Positions 45,113-53,990 of a stretch of DNA of 64,000 nt are shown piece by piece. The number at the start of each line of letters is the position of its first letter. Within the stretch, counting starts at the first letter, position 1. The notes under the pieces were generated by a model. It did not search any database, was not told where the DNA came from, and worked only from the letters and a program-made list of their open reading frames with translations. A program made the position numbers and the translations under genes. The DNA comes from Pararoseomonas baculiformis (GTDB taxonomy: Bacteria > Pseudomonadota > Alphaproteobacteria > Acetobacterales > Acetobacteraceae), in the NCBI RefSeq assembly GCF_017813395.1, contig NZ_JAGIZB010000005.1:62001-126000 (forward strand), written 5' to 3'.

Positions 45113-45448
45113 ATGATCGAGGATCGCAAGGCCGGTACGGGCGACGAGGCCGTGTCGGGCAAGGAGGTCACGGTGCACTACACCGGCTGGCTGTTCGATG
45201 CCTCCAAGCCCGAGAACAAGGGCCGCAAGTTCGACAGCTCGCGCGACCGGGCCGAGCCCTTCTCCTTCCCTCTCGGCATGGGCCATGTGATCCGTGGCTG
45301 GGACGAGGGCGTGCAGGGCATGAAGGTGGGCGGCCAGCGCACGCTGACCATCCCGCCGGAGAAGGGCTATGGCGCCCGCGGCGCCGGCGGCGTGATCCCG
45401 CCGAACGCGACGCTGGTCTTCGATGTGGAGTTGCTGGGCGTCGGCTGA
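45113..45448 (+). CDS. FKBP-type peptidyl-prolyl isomerase
   Basis: Single-domain FKBP (111 aa), cytosolic, no signal peptide. The fold-defining residues are present: [41 protein letters not shown] and [25 protein letters not shown] short insertion ([15 protein letters not shown]) is also found in other bacterial small FKBPs. AAGGA precedes the ATG at 45113. It catalyses proline cis-trans isomerisation in folding; no particular client is implied. Confidence 0.95.
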   Translation: MIEDRKAGTGDEAVSGKEVTVHYTGWLFDASKPENKGRKFDSSRDRAEPFSFPLGMGHVIRGWDEGVQGMKVGGQRTLTIPPEKGYGARGAGGVIPPNATLVFDVELLGVG

Positions 45449-45503
45449 CGCCCGAGGCACTGGGGCGGATCCCGGGCTTCGGTCCTGACCTGCTGCTTTC
45501 CGA

Positions 45504-45520
45504 AGAGGGCCCTGCCCTCT
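45504..45520. terminator. Weak hairpin between convergent genes
   Basis: AGAGGGC-CCT-GCCCTCT, a perfect 7-bp stem with a 3-nt loop, in the 134-bp gap between the convergent FKBP gene and the siderophore reductase gene. No T tract follows; low certainty. Confidence 0.3.
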
Positions 45521-45582
45521 CCGGACCTCGCCCGCCGAGGGGCAGACCACCACCGCAGGATCAGAACGAAGCCGCGGCGGGA

Positions 45583-46644
45583 TCAGCCCTCCCCATCGGC
45601 GGCACCCTGGCGCCAATAGGCCACGGCGCGGAAGCGGGAGCGGTCCAGGCCGCACCTCTCCCCCCAATGCTCGCGCAGGGCACGGGCCGTGGCGTTCTCG
45701 CACGCGGCCCAGCAGGTCGGGGATTCGCCTTCCGGCCATTCCACCCCCCGCACCGCTTCCAGCAGCCTTTCGCCGTAAGGGGCGCCGTTCCGGTGCACCC
45801 AGCGCAGCGCGATGCCGGGCGGGTGGCGCAGCGGCTGCTCCTCCGCCGGATCAGCTACCTCGATCAGCGCCACACCGCGCGCATCGGCCGGCATCTTCTC
45901 CATGCCACGCGCGATGGCGGGCAGCGCGGTTTCGTCGCCGGCCAGCAGGGTCCAGCCATCGGCCGCGATGGTGCCGCCGCCCGGCCCCATGATGCCCAGC
46001 CAGTCTCCCGGTTCGGCACGGATGGCGAAGCGGGAGCCAGGGCTCTCCTCCCCATGCAGGACGAAATCAATGTCCAGCGTGCCGGCCGCCAGATCCAGGC
46101 TGCGGATCGTATAGGTACGGCGCGTGAGGCCGCAGCCATCGAGGATGGGCTGTCCGCTGGGGCTTACCCCCGGCCAGGTCGGCGCTGCCCCCTTCTCCGG
46201 CATCAGGATCTTCACATGCATCTGGTCGGCGTCGAAGCGCTCCAGCTTCTCGCCAGAGAGGGTGAGGCGCCGCATCCGGGGCGTCAGCGCCGTCACGCGC
46301 AGCACGCGCAGGGCACGGAAGTTGTGCGGGTGAGCATCGGGAGGAACGGCGCCGTCCCCTATCCAGACAATGCCCAGCGCCTCATCCGTCGCGAAGGCAT
46401 CCAGGTGGCCGGAAACGATGTTCTTGGCATCGGCCAGCCGGTCGGGGTTGGCGGCCTCGATCCGCAGGTCGATCTCGCCGTCCTTCATGCGCAGCAGCGC
46501 GGTCACGTCCGGGAAGATGATGCGGGAATCCGCGAGCGGCCCGGCGACCTGCAGGCCGTGATCGACCATGTGCTCCCGGAAGCGGGCGATCAGCGCCTCG
46601 GGGCTGCGGGTGCGGGCACGCGCCTCGGCAATCAGCGTGGTCAT
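45583..46644 (-). CDS. Siderophore-interacting protein (ferric-siderophore reductase) with N-terminal DUF2218
   Basis: Cytosolic FAD reductase of the ViuB/YqjH family that releases iron from imported ferric siderophores using NAD(P)H. An N-terminal DUF2218 domain (residues about 1-95, MTTLIAEARARTRSPEALIARF onward) is fused to a FAD-binding domain (RRTYTIRSLD, the R-x-Y-[ST] flavin motif; FVLHGEESPGSRFA) and a SIP C-terminal domain (LLAGDETALPAIARG, CWAACENATARALREHW). It is the last of the four-gene iron operon, 13 bp after the solute-receptor gene. Confidence 0.92.
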   Translation of the reverse strand: MTTLIAEARARTRSPEALIARFREHMVDHGLQVAGPLADSRIIFPDVTALLRMKDGEIDLRIEAANPDRLADAKNIVSGHLDAFATDEALGIVWIGDGAVPPDAHPHNFRALRVLRVTALTPRMRRLTLSGEKLERFDADQMHVKILMPEKGAAPTWPGVSPSGQPILDGCGLTRRTYTIRSLDLAAGTLDIDFVLHGEESPGSRFAIRAEPGDWLGIMGPGGGTIAADGWTLLAGDETALPAIARGMEKMPADARGVALIEVADPAEEQPLRHPPGIALRWVHRNGAPYGERLLEAVRGVEWPEGESPTCWAACENATARALREHWGERCGLDRSRFRAVAYWRQGAADGEG

Positions 46645-46657
46645 GGCGGGTGTTCCT

Positions 46658-47770
46658 CTAGCGGATGGCGCCAGGCGGCAGGCTGGCCCAGTGCGCGCCT
46701 TCCATGGGAATGGACAGGAAGGATGCGTTGAGTTCGCCCATGGTCGCGGCAGGATCCAGGTCGGCGCAGCGATCCGGATGGAACCAGCGCGCCAGCGCTT
46801 CCAGCATCACCAGATGGGCGGGGGTGTCGTTGAAGCCGTGCCAGATGGCGTGGGCCCTTCCCTTCCTCACGGCGGTCAGGCTTTCAAGCCGGCTGCGGCG
46901 GATGACGGCGGCCAGTTCCCGCCCGGCCTCCGCCGCGCCCACCCCTGGCCCGAGCGGGATGCCGCCGCGCCCTGCGAATGGGCCGCCCGTCGCGACATAG
47001 ACCGCCGGGTCCTGGGCCAGCACATATTCCAGCGCCAGCTGGCCATTGGGGCCGGGCAGGATGTCCGCGCCGATATTATGCCCGCCCGCGAAGCGGATCA
47101 TGGAATCGAAGGCGCCTTTTCCCGGGGATGAGCAGCAGGGCGGCCCGCCCGCATGGGCATGGACCAGGACCTTCGGCCTGTCCTCCCCGATCCCGGCCAG
47201 ACGGGCACCGATGTGCTCCAGCCGTTCCGCATAGAAGCGGTCGAAGGCGCCGGCGCGCTCCTCCAGCCCCAGCGCCTGGCCCAGCATGGCCATGCTGCGC
47301 CGCGTGTCCCGGATGGGGTTCGTGAAGAAGTCGATCACCAGGCCGGGGATGCCGAGCGCGGCGATCCGGTCCGGGGCGTCCTGCCCGATCCGGCGCAACC
47401 CGTTGCCGCTGAAGATCACCAGGTCCGGCCGCGCGGCCAGGACGGATTCCAGCGACAACCCCTCCCCCTCCACGCGCCCGACGAGCGGGATGGCGTCGGC
47501 CGCCGGGAAGCGTGCGCGCAGGGCGGCGTAGTCCGGCGGGTTCATGCCGCGCAGGTCGTCGCCCCAGCCCACCACCAGCGAGACAGGATCGGGATGCAGC
47601 AGCGCCATCGCGAGCACATGCCGCCCCTGGGCAAGCACCACGCGCCGCGCCGGCCTGGAAAGCGTAACCCTGCGCCCCAGCATATCCGTGACCTGGATGG
47701 GCGACTGGGCGCGCAGGAGGCCGGGCATGGCAAGGGCGGGCAGGCTGCCGAGGAGGATGCGGCGTCTCAT
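46658..47770 (-). CDS. Iron-siderophore type ABC solute-binding protein (first copy)
   Basis: Class III periplasmic binding protein (FecB/BtuF fold) with a Sec signal peptide ending LLRAQ. It has two lobes joined by a long helix; visible motifs include RRVVLAQGRHVLAMALLHPDP, ARPDLVIFSGNGL and a paired-Cys segment PPCCSSPGKGAFDS before GGHNIGADILPG. The second solute receptor at 51811 has the same CC-x-SPGKG motif. The gene starts within the esterase stop (ATGA). No permease gene is in this operon; the one at 52932 is the likely partner. Confidence 0.9.
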   Translation of the reverse strand: MRRRILLGSLPALAMPGLLRAQSPIQVTDMLGRRVTLSRPARRVVLAQGRHVLAMALLHPDPVSLVVGWGDDLRGMNPPDYAALRARFPAADAIPLVGRVEGEGLSLESVLAARPDLVIFSGNGLRRIGQDAPDRIAALGIPGLVIDFFTNPIRDTRRSMAMLGQALGLEERAGAFDRFYAERLEHIGARLAGIGEDRPKVLVHAHAGGPPCCSSPGKGAFDSMIRFAGGHNIGADILPGPNGQLALEYVLAQDPAVYVATGGPFAGRGGIPLGPGVGAAEAGRELAAVIRRSRLESLTAVRKGRAHAIWHGFNDTPAHLVMLEALARWFHPDRCADLDPAATMGELNASFLSIPMEGAHWASLPPGAIR

Positions 47771-48603
47771 GCGGGCGTTCCCGGAAGTGGCACGTCATGG
47801 GGAAGGGCGAAGGGCAGCGCCCGGGCAATGGCCGCCGGAATGACCGAGCCATGGGTTTCGCCGGGGAACTCCACGAAATCGAGCGTGGGACCTCGTCCCC
47901 GCAGAAGCGCCGCGAGGTCACGGGCATTCCCGGCCATGCGGCGTTCGGCATGGAGCGCGGCATGGGGGCCACGCTCCCGGCCCTCCGCCCCGCCTACCGT
48001 CAGGAGAAGGGCTGCGCCCCGTGCTTCGGCCGGCGGGGCCGCCGCAAACTCTCGCGCGGCTTCCATCACGGCGCCGCCCGCCCACCAGAGCGAAGGGCTG
48101 GCAGACACCAGGCGGCTGAACAGCGCTGGGCGGGTGAACAGGGCGTGCAGCGCCAGCAACCCGCCGAAGGAGTGCCCGAACAGGGCGAGGCGGGTGCGGT
48201 CGAGCGGGGCATGCCGCCCGATGGCGGGGAGCAGCTCCGTCTCGATAAAATCCAGGAAGGCATCGGCGCCGCCCATGCCTTCCGGCGCGCCAGGAAGGGA
48301 AGGCGTGTAGTCGCGGCTGCGGGCGGGGATGTCGAAGGGTTCCTCCCCCGCATGGCCGAGGCCGATGATCAGGCCCGGGGCGATATCCGCCGCCGTCCCG
48401 CGCCAGGCCCGCGCACGGGCGGCGTCCACGGCGGTGGCGAAGGTCGCGTTCCCATCCGTCAGCAGCAAGGCAGGGAAGCCGCCCGGCGGGGGCGGCCCTT
48501 CCGGCCAGGCAAGCAGGATCCGGTGGGCGCGCGCCGGATCGCCGCCGGCGCGCATGTCCCACCAGCAGGTCCGGGGCAGCGTGACGGCGCGGCCCTCCGC
48601 CAT
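47767..48603 (-). CDS. Alpha/beta hydrolase, ferric-siderophore esterase-like
   Basis: Serine hydrolase of the IroE/BesA/Fes-like group (COG2819), which in iron loci opens imported ester-type siderophores or xenosiderophores. The nucleophile elbow GHSFGG lies near residue 140, the acidic residue is in the VGGAEGRERG-to-FVEFPG region and the His in GETHGSV. No signal peptide is seen, so it probably works in the cytosol. The ATG at 48603 overlaps the receptor-gene stop as TGATG; a GTG six bases upstream is less likely. The product is 278 aa. Confidence 0.85.
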   Translation of the reverse strand: MAEGRAVTLPRTCWWDMRAGGDPARAHRILLAWPEGPPPPGGFPALLLTDGNATFATAVDAARARAWRGTAADIAPGLIIGLGHAGEEPFDIPARSRDYTPSLPGAPEGMGGADAFLDFIETELLPAIGRHAPLDRTRLALFGHSFGGLLALHALFTRPALFSRLVSASPSLWWAGGAVMEAAREFAAAPPAEARGAALLLTVGGAEGRERGPHAALHAERRMAGNARDLAALLRGRGPTLDFVEFPGETHGSVIPAAIARALPFALPHDVPLPGTPA

Positions 48604-50804
48604 CACCACCGCACGCGCAGCCCCGCCAGCACCAGCCGGCGGTTGCCGTAGTAGCAGGTGGTGATGGTGTTGCAGCTGGAGACGTATTCCTTGTCCGCCA
48701 GGTTCTGGCCGTTCAGCGTGAACTCCAGCCCGCGCAGATTGTCGAAGCGCTGCCCGAAGTCGTAGCGGATGGCGGCGTCGAACAGGGTAACGTCGGGCAC
48801 CTTGAAGGTGTTCGTCTCGTTCCCGTAGGTCTCGCCGATGTAGCGCACGCCGCCGCCGATCTCGAGGCCGCGCAGCGGGCCCTCGCGGAAGGCGTAGTTC
48901 GCCCAGCCGTTGGCGATATGGTGCGGCACCTGCGGCACGCGGCTGCCCGAGACACCCGCCGTGTTCGATCTGGTGATCTCGGCGTCGATGTAGGTGTAGG
49001 TGCCGATCAGGTCGATGTTGTTCGTCAGGCTCGCCCGCCCTTCCAGCTCCACGCCACGTGAGCGGATCTCGCCCGTCTGCACCGAAAAGAGCGTGCTGTT
49101 CGGATCCGGCGTCAGCACGTTCTGCTGGCGGATCTGGTAGATCGCAGCCTGGATGAAGCTGTTCATTCCCGGCGGCTGATACTTCACGCCGACCTCGTAC
49201 TGCTCGCCCGTGGTCGGCTCGAAGTTGCCGCCGCCGCGCGCGGGCGAGAAAGTCCCGGAATTCGGCAGGAAGGAGGTGGAGTAGCTGGCATAGGGCGCGA
49301 AGCCACTGTCGAAAAGATAGAGCGCGCCCGCGCGCCAGGTGAAGGCATCATCCACCTGGCTGGTGTGGCTGCTGTTGATGCGCTGCACCGTCTCGGAGGT
49401 CGCGAAGTCCTGGCGCACGCCGATATTGAAGCGGAAGCGGCCGATCGCGATCTGGTCCTGCGCATAGACGCCAAGCTGGTCCGTGATCTGGCCGATGGTC
49501 TGGGCCAGGCCCAGGGTCGGCCGCGTGACCGGCAGGTAGTAGCTGGGCGAGAAGAGGTCGATCGTCGGCCCCGTCGCGGTTCCGAGCCGGCGCTTCGCGG
49601 AGGAGCGCGACCAGTCGAGGCCGGTCAGCAGCGTGTGGCGCACCGGCCCCGTGCTGAAATCCGCCTGCAGCTGGTTGTCCAGCGCGAAGGTGTCCGCATG
49701 CTCGATGGCATGAGTCACGGTGCGGTTGCCCGTGCGCCCATTGGCCGCGACCGACTGCACCGAGAGCACGCGGCGCTCGGAATCGATGTGCATGTAGCGG
49801 AAGTTCTGGCGCGCGGTGAACACGTTATCGAAGCGGTGCTCGAACTGGTAGCCAATCGAGGCCTGGCGCCGCTGCTCCGTGTTCCAGTTCGGGTCGCCGC
49901 CGAAGAAGTTGGAGCCGATGCGGCCATGCGGGCTGGGCAGCACCGTGCCAACGGCCGGCACGAAGTTGTAGAAGCCTGCGCGCGGATCATCCTGGTAGGA
50001 GCCAAGGAGCGTGAAAGTGGTGTTGCTGTCCGGCCGCCAGGTGAAGGCGGGCGCGATGGCGATACGCTCCTCGCCCACATGGTCATACTGCGTCTCGCCC
50101 TTCCGGGCGATGCCGGTCAGGCGGTAGAGGAACTGGCCATCGCTGGTCAGCGGACCGCCGAAGTCGAAGGCGGCCTGCAGCCGCGCGTCGGTCCCCGCCT
50201 CCAGCCGCACCTCGTGGATCGGCGTCTCGGTCGGGCGACGGCTGACGAGGTTCACCAGCCCGCCCGCACCTGTCTGCCCATAGAGGACGGAGGCGGGGCC
50301 GCGCAGCACCTCGATCCGCTCCAGCAGATAGGGGTCGAAGGTCGGCACGGCGAAGGAAGCGCCGCGGCCGACGCGCAGCCCGTCGAGGAAGTTGATGAAG
50401 GCCGCCCCCGTGCCCTGGCCGCCGAAGCCGCGCACGAAGACGCTGTCGAAGCGGGCGCTGGGCCGGATCTCCGACAGCACGCCGGCGGTGTAGCGCAACG
50501 CCTGGGAAACGCTCTGCGGCTGCTGATCGTCGATCTGGTCGCGGGTGACGACGCCCAGGGATTGCGGCGCCTCGATCAGCGGGGTGTCGGTCTTGGTGCC
50601 CGTGGTGGTGACGGGCGCGACATAGCCCTGCACGGGCTGCCAGCTGCGCCAGGCGGTGGCCTGCACATCCACTTCCGGAACGGCGATCGCGGCCTCGTTC
50701 CCCTCGGTCTGCGCGCCAGCGGGAAGGGCGATGGCGGCCAGGGCGGCCGTGGCCAGCAGGATACGGCGCAGGGAGGGGGAAGCAGGGTGGATCATGCGAA
50801 TCAT
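48603..50804 (-). CDS. TonB-dependent siderophore receptor
   Basis: Outer-membrane barrel that imports a ferric siderophore with TonB energy. A signal peptide ends near LPAGAQ; a plug domain follows (PQSLGVVTRDQIDDQQPQSVSQALRYT, FVRGFGGQG, IEVLRGPASVLYGQTGAGGLVNLVSRRP), and the barrel ends in the outer-membrane insertion signal LVLAGLRVRW, with a C-terminal aromatic residue. VTTTGTKTDTPLIEAP is typical of hydroxamate/ferrichrome-type (FhuA/FpvA-like) receptors. I use the ATG at 50804; 50795 is equally possible. It is first in the iron operon and preceded by a Fur-like site. Confidence 0.94.
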   Translation of the reverse strand: MIRMIHPASPSLRRILLATAALAAIALPAGAQTEGNEAAIAVPEVDVQATAWRSWQPVQGYVAPVTTTGTKTDTPLIEAPQSLGVVTRDQIDDQQPQSVSQALRYTAGVLSEIRPSARFDSVFVRGFGGQGTGAAFINFLDGLRVGRGASFAVPTFDPYLLERIEVLRGPASVLYGQTGAGGLVNLVSRRPTETPIHEVRLEAGTDARLQAAFDFGGPLTSDGQFLYRLTGIARKGETQYDHVGEERIAIAPAFTWRPDSNTTFTLLGSYQDDPRAGFYNFVPAVGTVLPSPHGRIGSNFFGGDPNWNTEQRRQASIGYQFEHRFDNVFTARQNFRYMHIDSERRVLSVQSVAANGRTGNRTVTHAIEHADTFALDNQLQADFSTGPVRHTLLTGLDWSRSSAKRRLGTATGPTIDLFSPSYYLPVTRPTLGLAQTIGQITDQLGVYAQDQIAIGRFRFNIGVRQDFATSETVQRINSSHTSQVDDAFTWRAGALYLFDSGFAPYASYSTSFLPNSGTFSPARGGGNFEPTTGEQYEVGVKYQPPGMNSFIQAAIYQIRQQNVLTPDPNSTLFSVQTGEIRSRGVELEGRASLTNNIDLIGTYTYIDAEITRSNTAGVSGSRVPQVPHHIANGWANYAFREGPLRGLEIGGGVRYIGETYGNETNTFKVPDVTLFDAAIRYDFGQRFDNLRGLEFTLNGQNLADKEYVSSCNTITTCYYGNRRLVLAGLRVRW

Positions 50805-50836
50805 CCGCAAACTCGAGAGCGCCCTTCTTCCATAAA

Positions 50837-50851
50837 TGCAATTGGTTCGCA
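50837..50851 (-). promoter_or_regulatory. Candidate Fur-type iron box upstream of the TonB receptor
   Basis: TGCAATTGGTTCGCA, an imperfect 15-bp palindrome with both TGC/GCA ends intact, matching the TGCGAAT-n-ATTCGCA-like shape known for several alphaproteobacterial Fur sites. It lies 33 bp before the receptor start in a locally AT-rich patch. Confidence 0.45.
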
Positions 50852-50978
50852 ATAACGACACGGCGCCGAGCCGGCGCTATGTGTTTTCCCGGCAAGACGC
50901 GCGCCAGCGGGGCCACGGCATTCCGCCATGCGGCGGCCATCGCCTTGCCCTATCCTTCCGCGAAAGGGAGGCAGGCCG

Positions 50979-51734
50979 ATGCAGACGCGGGATTTCGGCA
51001 GGCTGGCTATCACCGAGACGGGGCTGGGCCTGTCGCTCGCCTTCATCGCGGGCGCGGTGAATGCGGGCGGTTTCCTGCTGGTGGGGCAATACACCTCCCA
51101 TATGTCCGGCATCCTCTCGGCCGTGGCCGATGCGGCGGTCACGGGATCGCTCGCCCTGGCCATGGCAGGGCTGGCGGCCGTGCTCTGCTTCATTCTGGGC
51201 GCCGCGGTTTCGGCGGCGCTGATCAACTGGGGCCGGCGCAACCCAGGGCATCACCCCTTCGCCCTTCCCCTGCGCCTGGAAGCGGGGTTGCTTCTGCTCC
51301 TGGGGCTGCTGGGCGGCCTCCTCAGCGCCGCGCCGGCAGCGGCGTTCGCCATTCCCCTTCTCTGCTTCCTGATGGGGTTGCAGAACGCCACCATCACCAA
51401 GATCTCCGGCGCCCGGATCCGCACGACGCACATGACCGGGGTCGTGACCGATCTCGGGATCGAGCTCGGCAAGCTCCTCTACTGGAACCGGCGCCCCCCG
51501 GGCCCGGGCGGCCATGTGGTCCGGGCGGACCGGGCGAAGCTGCGGCTCCTGTCCGGCATTCTCTCGGCCTTCCTGCTGGGCGGCCTGGTCGGGGCGATGT
51601 CCTTCCTCAGCCTCGGCTTCGTTTCCACCGTGCCGCTGGCCCTGGCTTTGCTGGCCCTTGCCCGGGCCATGATCAGGGCGGAGTTCCATGAACGGCTGGC
51701 CCGTCCTGTCGGTGACGCCCTGCGGGGACGGTGA
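50979..51734 (+). CDS. DUF1275 (YoaK-like) membrane protein
   Basis: Integral membrane protein of unknown role, 251 aa with six or seven helices. The family's landmarks are intact: FIAGAVNAGGFLLVGQYTSHMSG, LLCFLMGLQNATITKISGARIRTTHMTGVVTDLGIELG. The ATG at 50979 follows AAAGGGAGG. It stands between two iron-uptake units but has its own direction and a 174-bp upstream gap shared with the TonB receptor gene. A transport role is often assumed for the family; there is no direct evidence. Confidence 0.9.
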   Translation: MQTRDFGRLAITETGLGLSLAFIAGAVNAGGFLLVGQYTSHMSGILSAVADAAVTGSLALAMAGLAAVLCFILGAAVSAALINWGRRNPGHHPFALPLRLEAGLLLLLGLLGGLLSAAPAAAFAIPLLCFLMGLQNATITKISGARIRTTHMTGVVTDLGIELGKLLYWNRRPPGPGGHVVRADRAKLRLLSGILSAFLLGGLVGAMSFLSLGFVSTVPLALALLALARAMIRAEFHERLARPVGDALRGR

Positions 51735-51765
51735 GCCCCGCGCTGCGCGCATTTGTCGTCCCAGC

Positions 51766-51780
51766 TGCGAATGATTATCC
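51766..51780 (+). promoter_or_regulatory. Candidate Fur-type iron box upstream of the second solute-receptor gene
   Basis: TGCGAATGATTATCC: the left 11 bases match TGCGAATnATT exactly and the core AATGATTATC also resembles the classical Fur box. It lies 31 bp before the ATG at 51811, where a promoter would be, and at the same distance as the site before the TonB receptor. Confidence 0.5.
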
Positions 51781-51810
51781 TCTGCGACATCCCCTCCACC
51801 CGGAGATGTC

Positions 51811-52935
51811 ATGTACCGCCGCAGCCTGCTGCGCCTTGGCGCCGTTCTCCCGACCTTTTCGCCCCTCCGGCCGGCCCGGGCGCAATCCCCCGGCCCGATC
51901 CGCCTGCGGGACATGGCGGGGCGCGACGTCACCCTGGCCGGGCCGGCCAGGCGCCTGCTCCTCGGCGAGGGCCGGCTGATCTCGACCATCGCCCTGCTGG
52001 AGCGCGACGATCCCACCAGGGTGGTGGCAGGCTGGATGGGGGAATTCCGGCGGCTGGACCCGCAGGGCTACGCCCAGCTGACCACGCGCTTCCCCTCGGC
52101 CGAGCGCATTCCCGTCGTCGGCGCCTCCTCCGCCGACAGCTTCTCCATCGAGAGCGCGCTGACCGCCCGGCCGGACCTCGTCATCCTCGGGCTGGACGGC
52201 CATGGGCCGGGCCAGGGCAGCGAGGCGGTGGCGCAGTTCACCCGCGCCGGCGTGCCCGTGATCTTCATCGATTTCCGGCAGGACCCGCTGAACAACACCC
52301 TTCCCAGCATCGAACTGATCGGGAAGGCGCTGGGCCGCGACCGCGAGGCGGCCGAATATGTCGCCTTCGCCCGGGAAAGGGCGGACCGCATCCGCACGCG
52401 GCTGGAGGAGGCCAGGCCCGCCCGCCCCCCGGTGCTGATGGAGCTTCGCGCAGGCGGCAACCGCGAGTGCTGCGGATCCCCGGGCAAGGGCAATCTGGGG
52501 GGCCTGATCGAGCTGGCGGGCGGCGTGAATATCGGGGCCGACATCATCCCCGGCGCGCTCGGGCCGCTGAACCTGGAATATGTCGTCTCGCGCGATCCGG
52601 CGGTCTACATCGCCACGGGCGGTGCCGGTGGCGAGGGCACCCAGCCCCGCGTGGGCCCGGGCGTGACGCCGGAGGAAGCCCGGGCCGCCCTGGCGCGCAC
52701 GGTTTCCCGCGCTGGCATCTCCGGGCTTTCCGGGGTGAAGTCCGGGCGGGCCCATGCGCTGTGGCACAGCTTCTACGACAGCCCCTTCAACCTCCTGGCG
52801 CTGGAGGCGATGGCCGGCTGGATCCATCCGGCGCTGTTCCGGGACGTGGATCCGGCCGCGACCATGGCGGAGATGAACCGCCGCTTCCTGGCCCGTCTTC
52901 CCCTTGAGGGCACCTATTGGGCCTCGCTGCGATGA
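51811..52935 (+). CDS. Iron-siderophore type ABC solute-binding protein (second copy)
   Basis: Periplasmic class III receptor, paralog of the one at 46658. The signal peptide ends near PARAQ. Shared features include LEGxR-type opening RRLLLGEGRLISTIALLERDD, TARPDLVILGLDGHGPG, and CCGSPGKGNLGGLIELAGGVNIGADIIPG with the same paired Cys; the C-terminal GRAHALWHSFYDSPFNLLALE matches GRAHAIWHGFNDTPAHLVMLE. The 374-aa product is first in a three-gene operon with the FecCD permease and ATPase. Ribosome site GGAGATG. Confidence 0.9.
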   Translation: MYRRSLLRLGAVLPTFSPLRPARAQSPGPIRLRDMAGRDVTLAGPARRLLLGEGRLISTIALLERDDPTRVVAGWMGEFRRLDPQGYAQLTTRFPSAERIPVVGASSADSFSIESALTARPDLVILGLDGHGPGQGSEAVAQFTRAGVPVIFIDFRQDPLNNTLPSIELIGKALGRDREAAEYVAFARERADRIRTRLEEARPARPPVLMELRAGGNRECCGSPGKGNLGGLIELAGGVNIGADIIPGALGPLNLEYVVSRDPAVYIATGGAGGEGTQPRVGPGVTPEEARAALARTVSRAGISGLSGVKSGRAHALWHSFYDSPFNLLALEAMAGWIHPALFRDVDPAATMAEMNRRFLARLPLEGTYWASLR

Positions 52936-53990
52936 GCGCGGCGATGCTCTCGGCCGCGGAAGCCGCCTCGGGCTATCGCCGCCTGATGCTGCGGCGCTCC
53001 GTGCTCCTGGCGGCGCTAACCCTGGGCCTCGTCGCCGCCTTCCTGCTGGACATCGCCACCGGCCCGGCCCGGCTTCCCCTTGAGACAGTGCTGGAGGCGC
53101 TTCTGGCCGGGCGCGGCGCCGGCGGCCCCATGTCGGTCATCGTCTGGGATGTGCGCCTGCCCTATGCGGTGATGGCGATGCTGGTCGGGGCCGCGCTCGC
53201 GCTTTCGGGCGCCGAGATGCAGACCGTGCTCGACAATCCGCTGGCCAGCCCCTTCACCCTCGGCGTGTCCTCCGCGGCCTCGCTGGGGGCCGCGCTGGCC
53301 ATCGTGCTCGGGCGCGGCATCCCCTTCGTGCCGCAGGACTGGCTGGTGCCGGCCAACGCCTTCGCCTTCGCGCTGGCCGCGATGTTCCTGCTGCAGTTCC
53401 TCGCGCGGCTGCGCGGGGCCGGCGTGCAGACCCTGGTGCTGTTCGGCATCGCCCTCGTCTTCGCCTTCAACGCGCTCGTCGCGCTGATCCAGTTCGTCGC
53501 CACGGAGCAGGCGCTGCAGCAGCTCGTCTTCTGGTCCATGGGCAGCCTCGCCCGCGCGACCTGGGACAAGATCGCCATCCTCGCGGCGGTTCTGCTGGTG
53601 GCCGTGCCCTTTTCCGCCCGGGCCGCCTGGCGGCTGACGGCGCTGCGGCTCGGCGAGGACCGGGCGCGCTCCTTCGGGGTGGATACCCATGCCACCCGGC
53701 GCGGCGCCTTGCTGCGGGTCAGCCTCCTCTCCGGCGTTTCCGTAGCCTTCGTAGGAACGATCGGCTTCGTCGGGCTGGTCGGCCCGCATGCGGCGCGGCT
53801 GATGGTCGGGGAAGACCACCGCTTCTTCCTCCCGGCCTCCGCGCTCTGCGGTGCCCTGCTGCTCTCGCTGTCCTCGGTGGCCGGGAAGCTCGTCATCCCG
53901 GGGCTGCTGGTGCCGATCGGCATCGTCACGGCGCTGATCGGCGTGCCGGTCTTCGTGGCACTCGTGCTCGGGCGGGGGCGCATGGCATGA
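52932..53990 (+). CDS. FecCD-family iron-siderophore ABC permease
   Basis: Inner-membrane permease with about ten helices, 352 aa. Family motifs: VIVWDVRLPYAVMAMLVGAALALSGAEMQTVLDNPLASPFTLGVSS near residues 75-115 and FVGTIGFVGLVGPHAARLMVGEDHRFFLPAS near 275-300. A single gene indicates a homodimer. The ATG at 52932 overlaps the receptor stop by four bases (ATGA). Its likely substrates come from both local solute receptors. Confidence 0.95.
   Translation: MSAAMLSAAEAASGYRRLMLRRSVLLAALTLGLVAAFLLDIATGPARLPLETVLEALLAGRGAGGPMSVIVWDVRLPYAVMAMLVGAALALSGAEMQTVLDNPLASPFTLGVSSAASLGAALAIVLGRGIPFVPQDWLVPANAFAFALAAMFLLQFLARLRGAGVQTLVLFGIALVFAFNALVALIQFVATEQALQQLVFWSMGSLARATWDKIAILAAVLLVAVPFSARAAWRLTALRLGEDRARSFGVDTHATRRGALLRVSLLSGVSVAFVGTIGFVGLVGPHAARLMVGEDHRFFLPASALCGALLLSLSSVAGKLVIPGLLVPIGIVTALIGVPVFVALVLGRGRMA

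Noticed and set aside
49365-50855. Plus-strand open frame opposite the TonB receptor
   Set aside because: It is antisense to a full-length receptor with plug and barrel motifs, and no family is recognisable.
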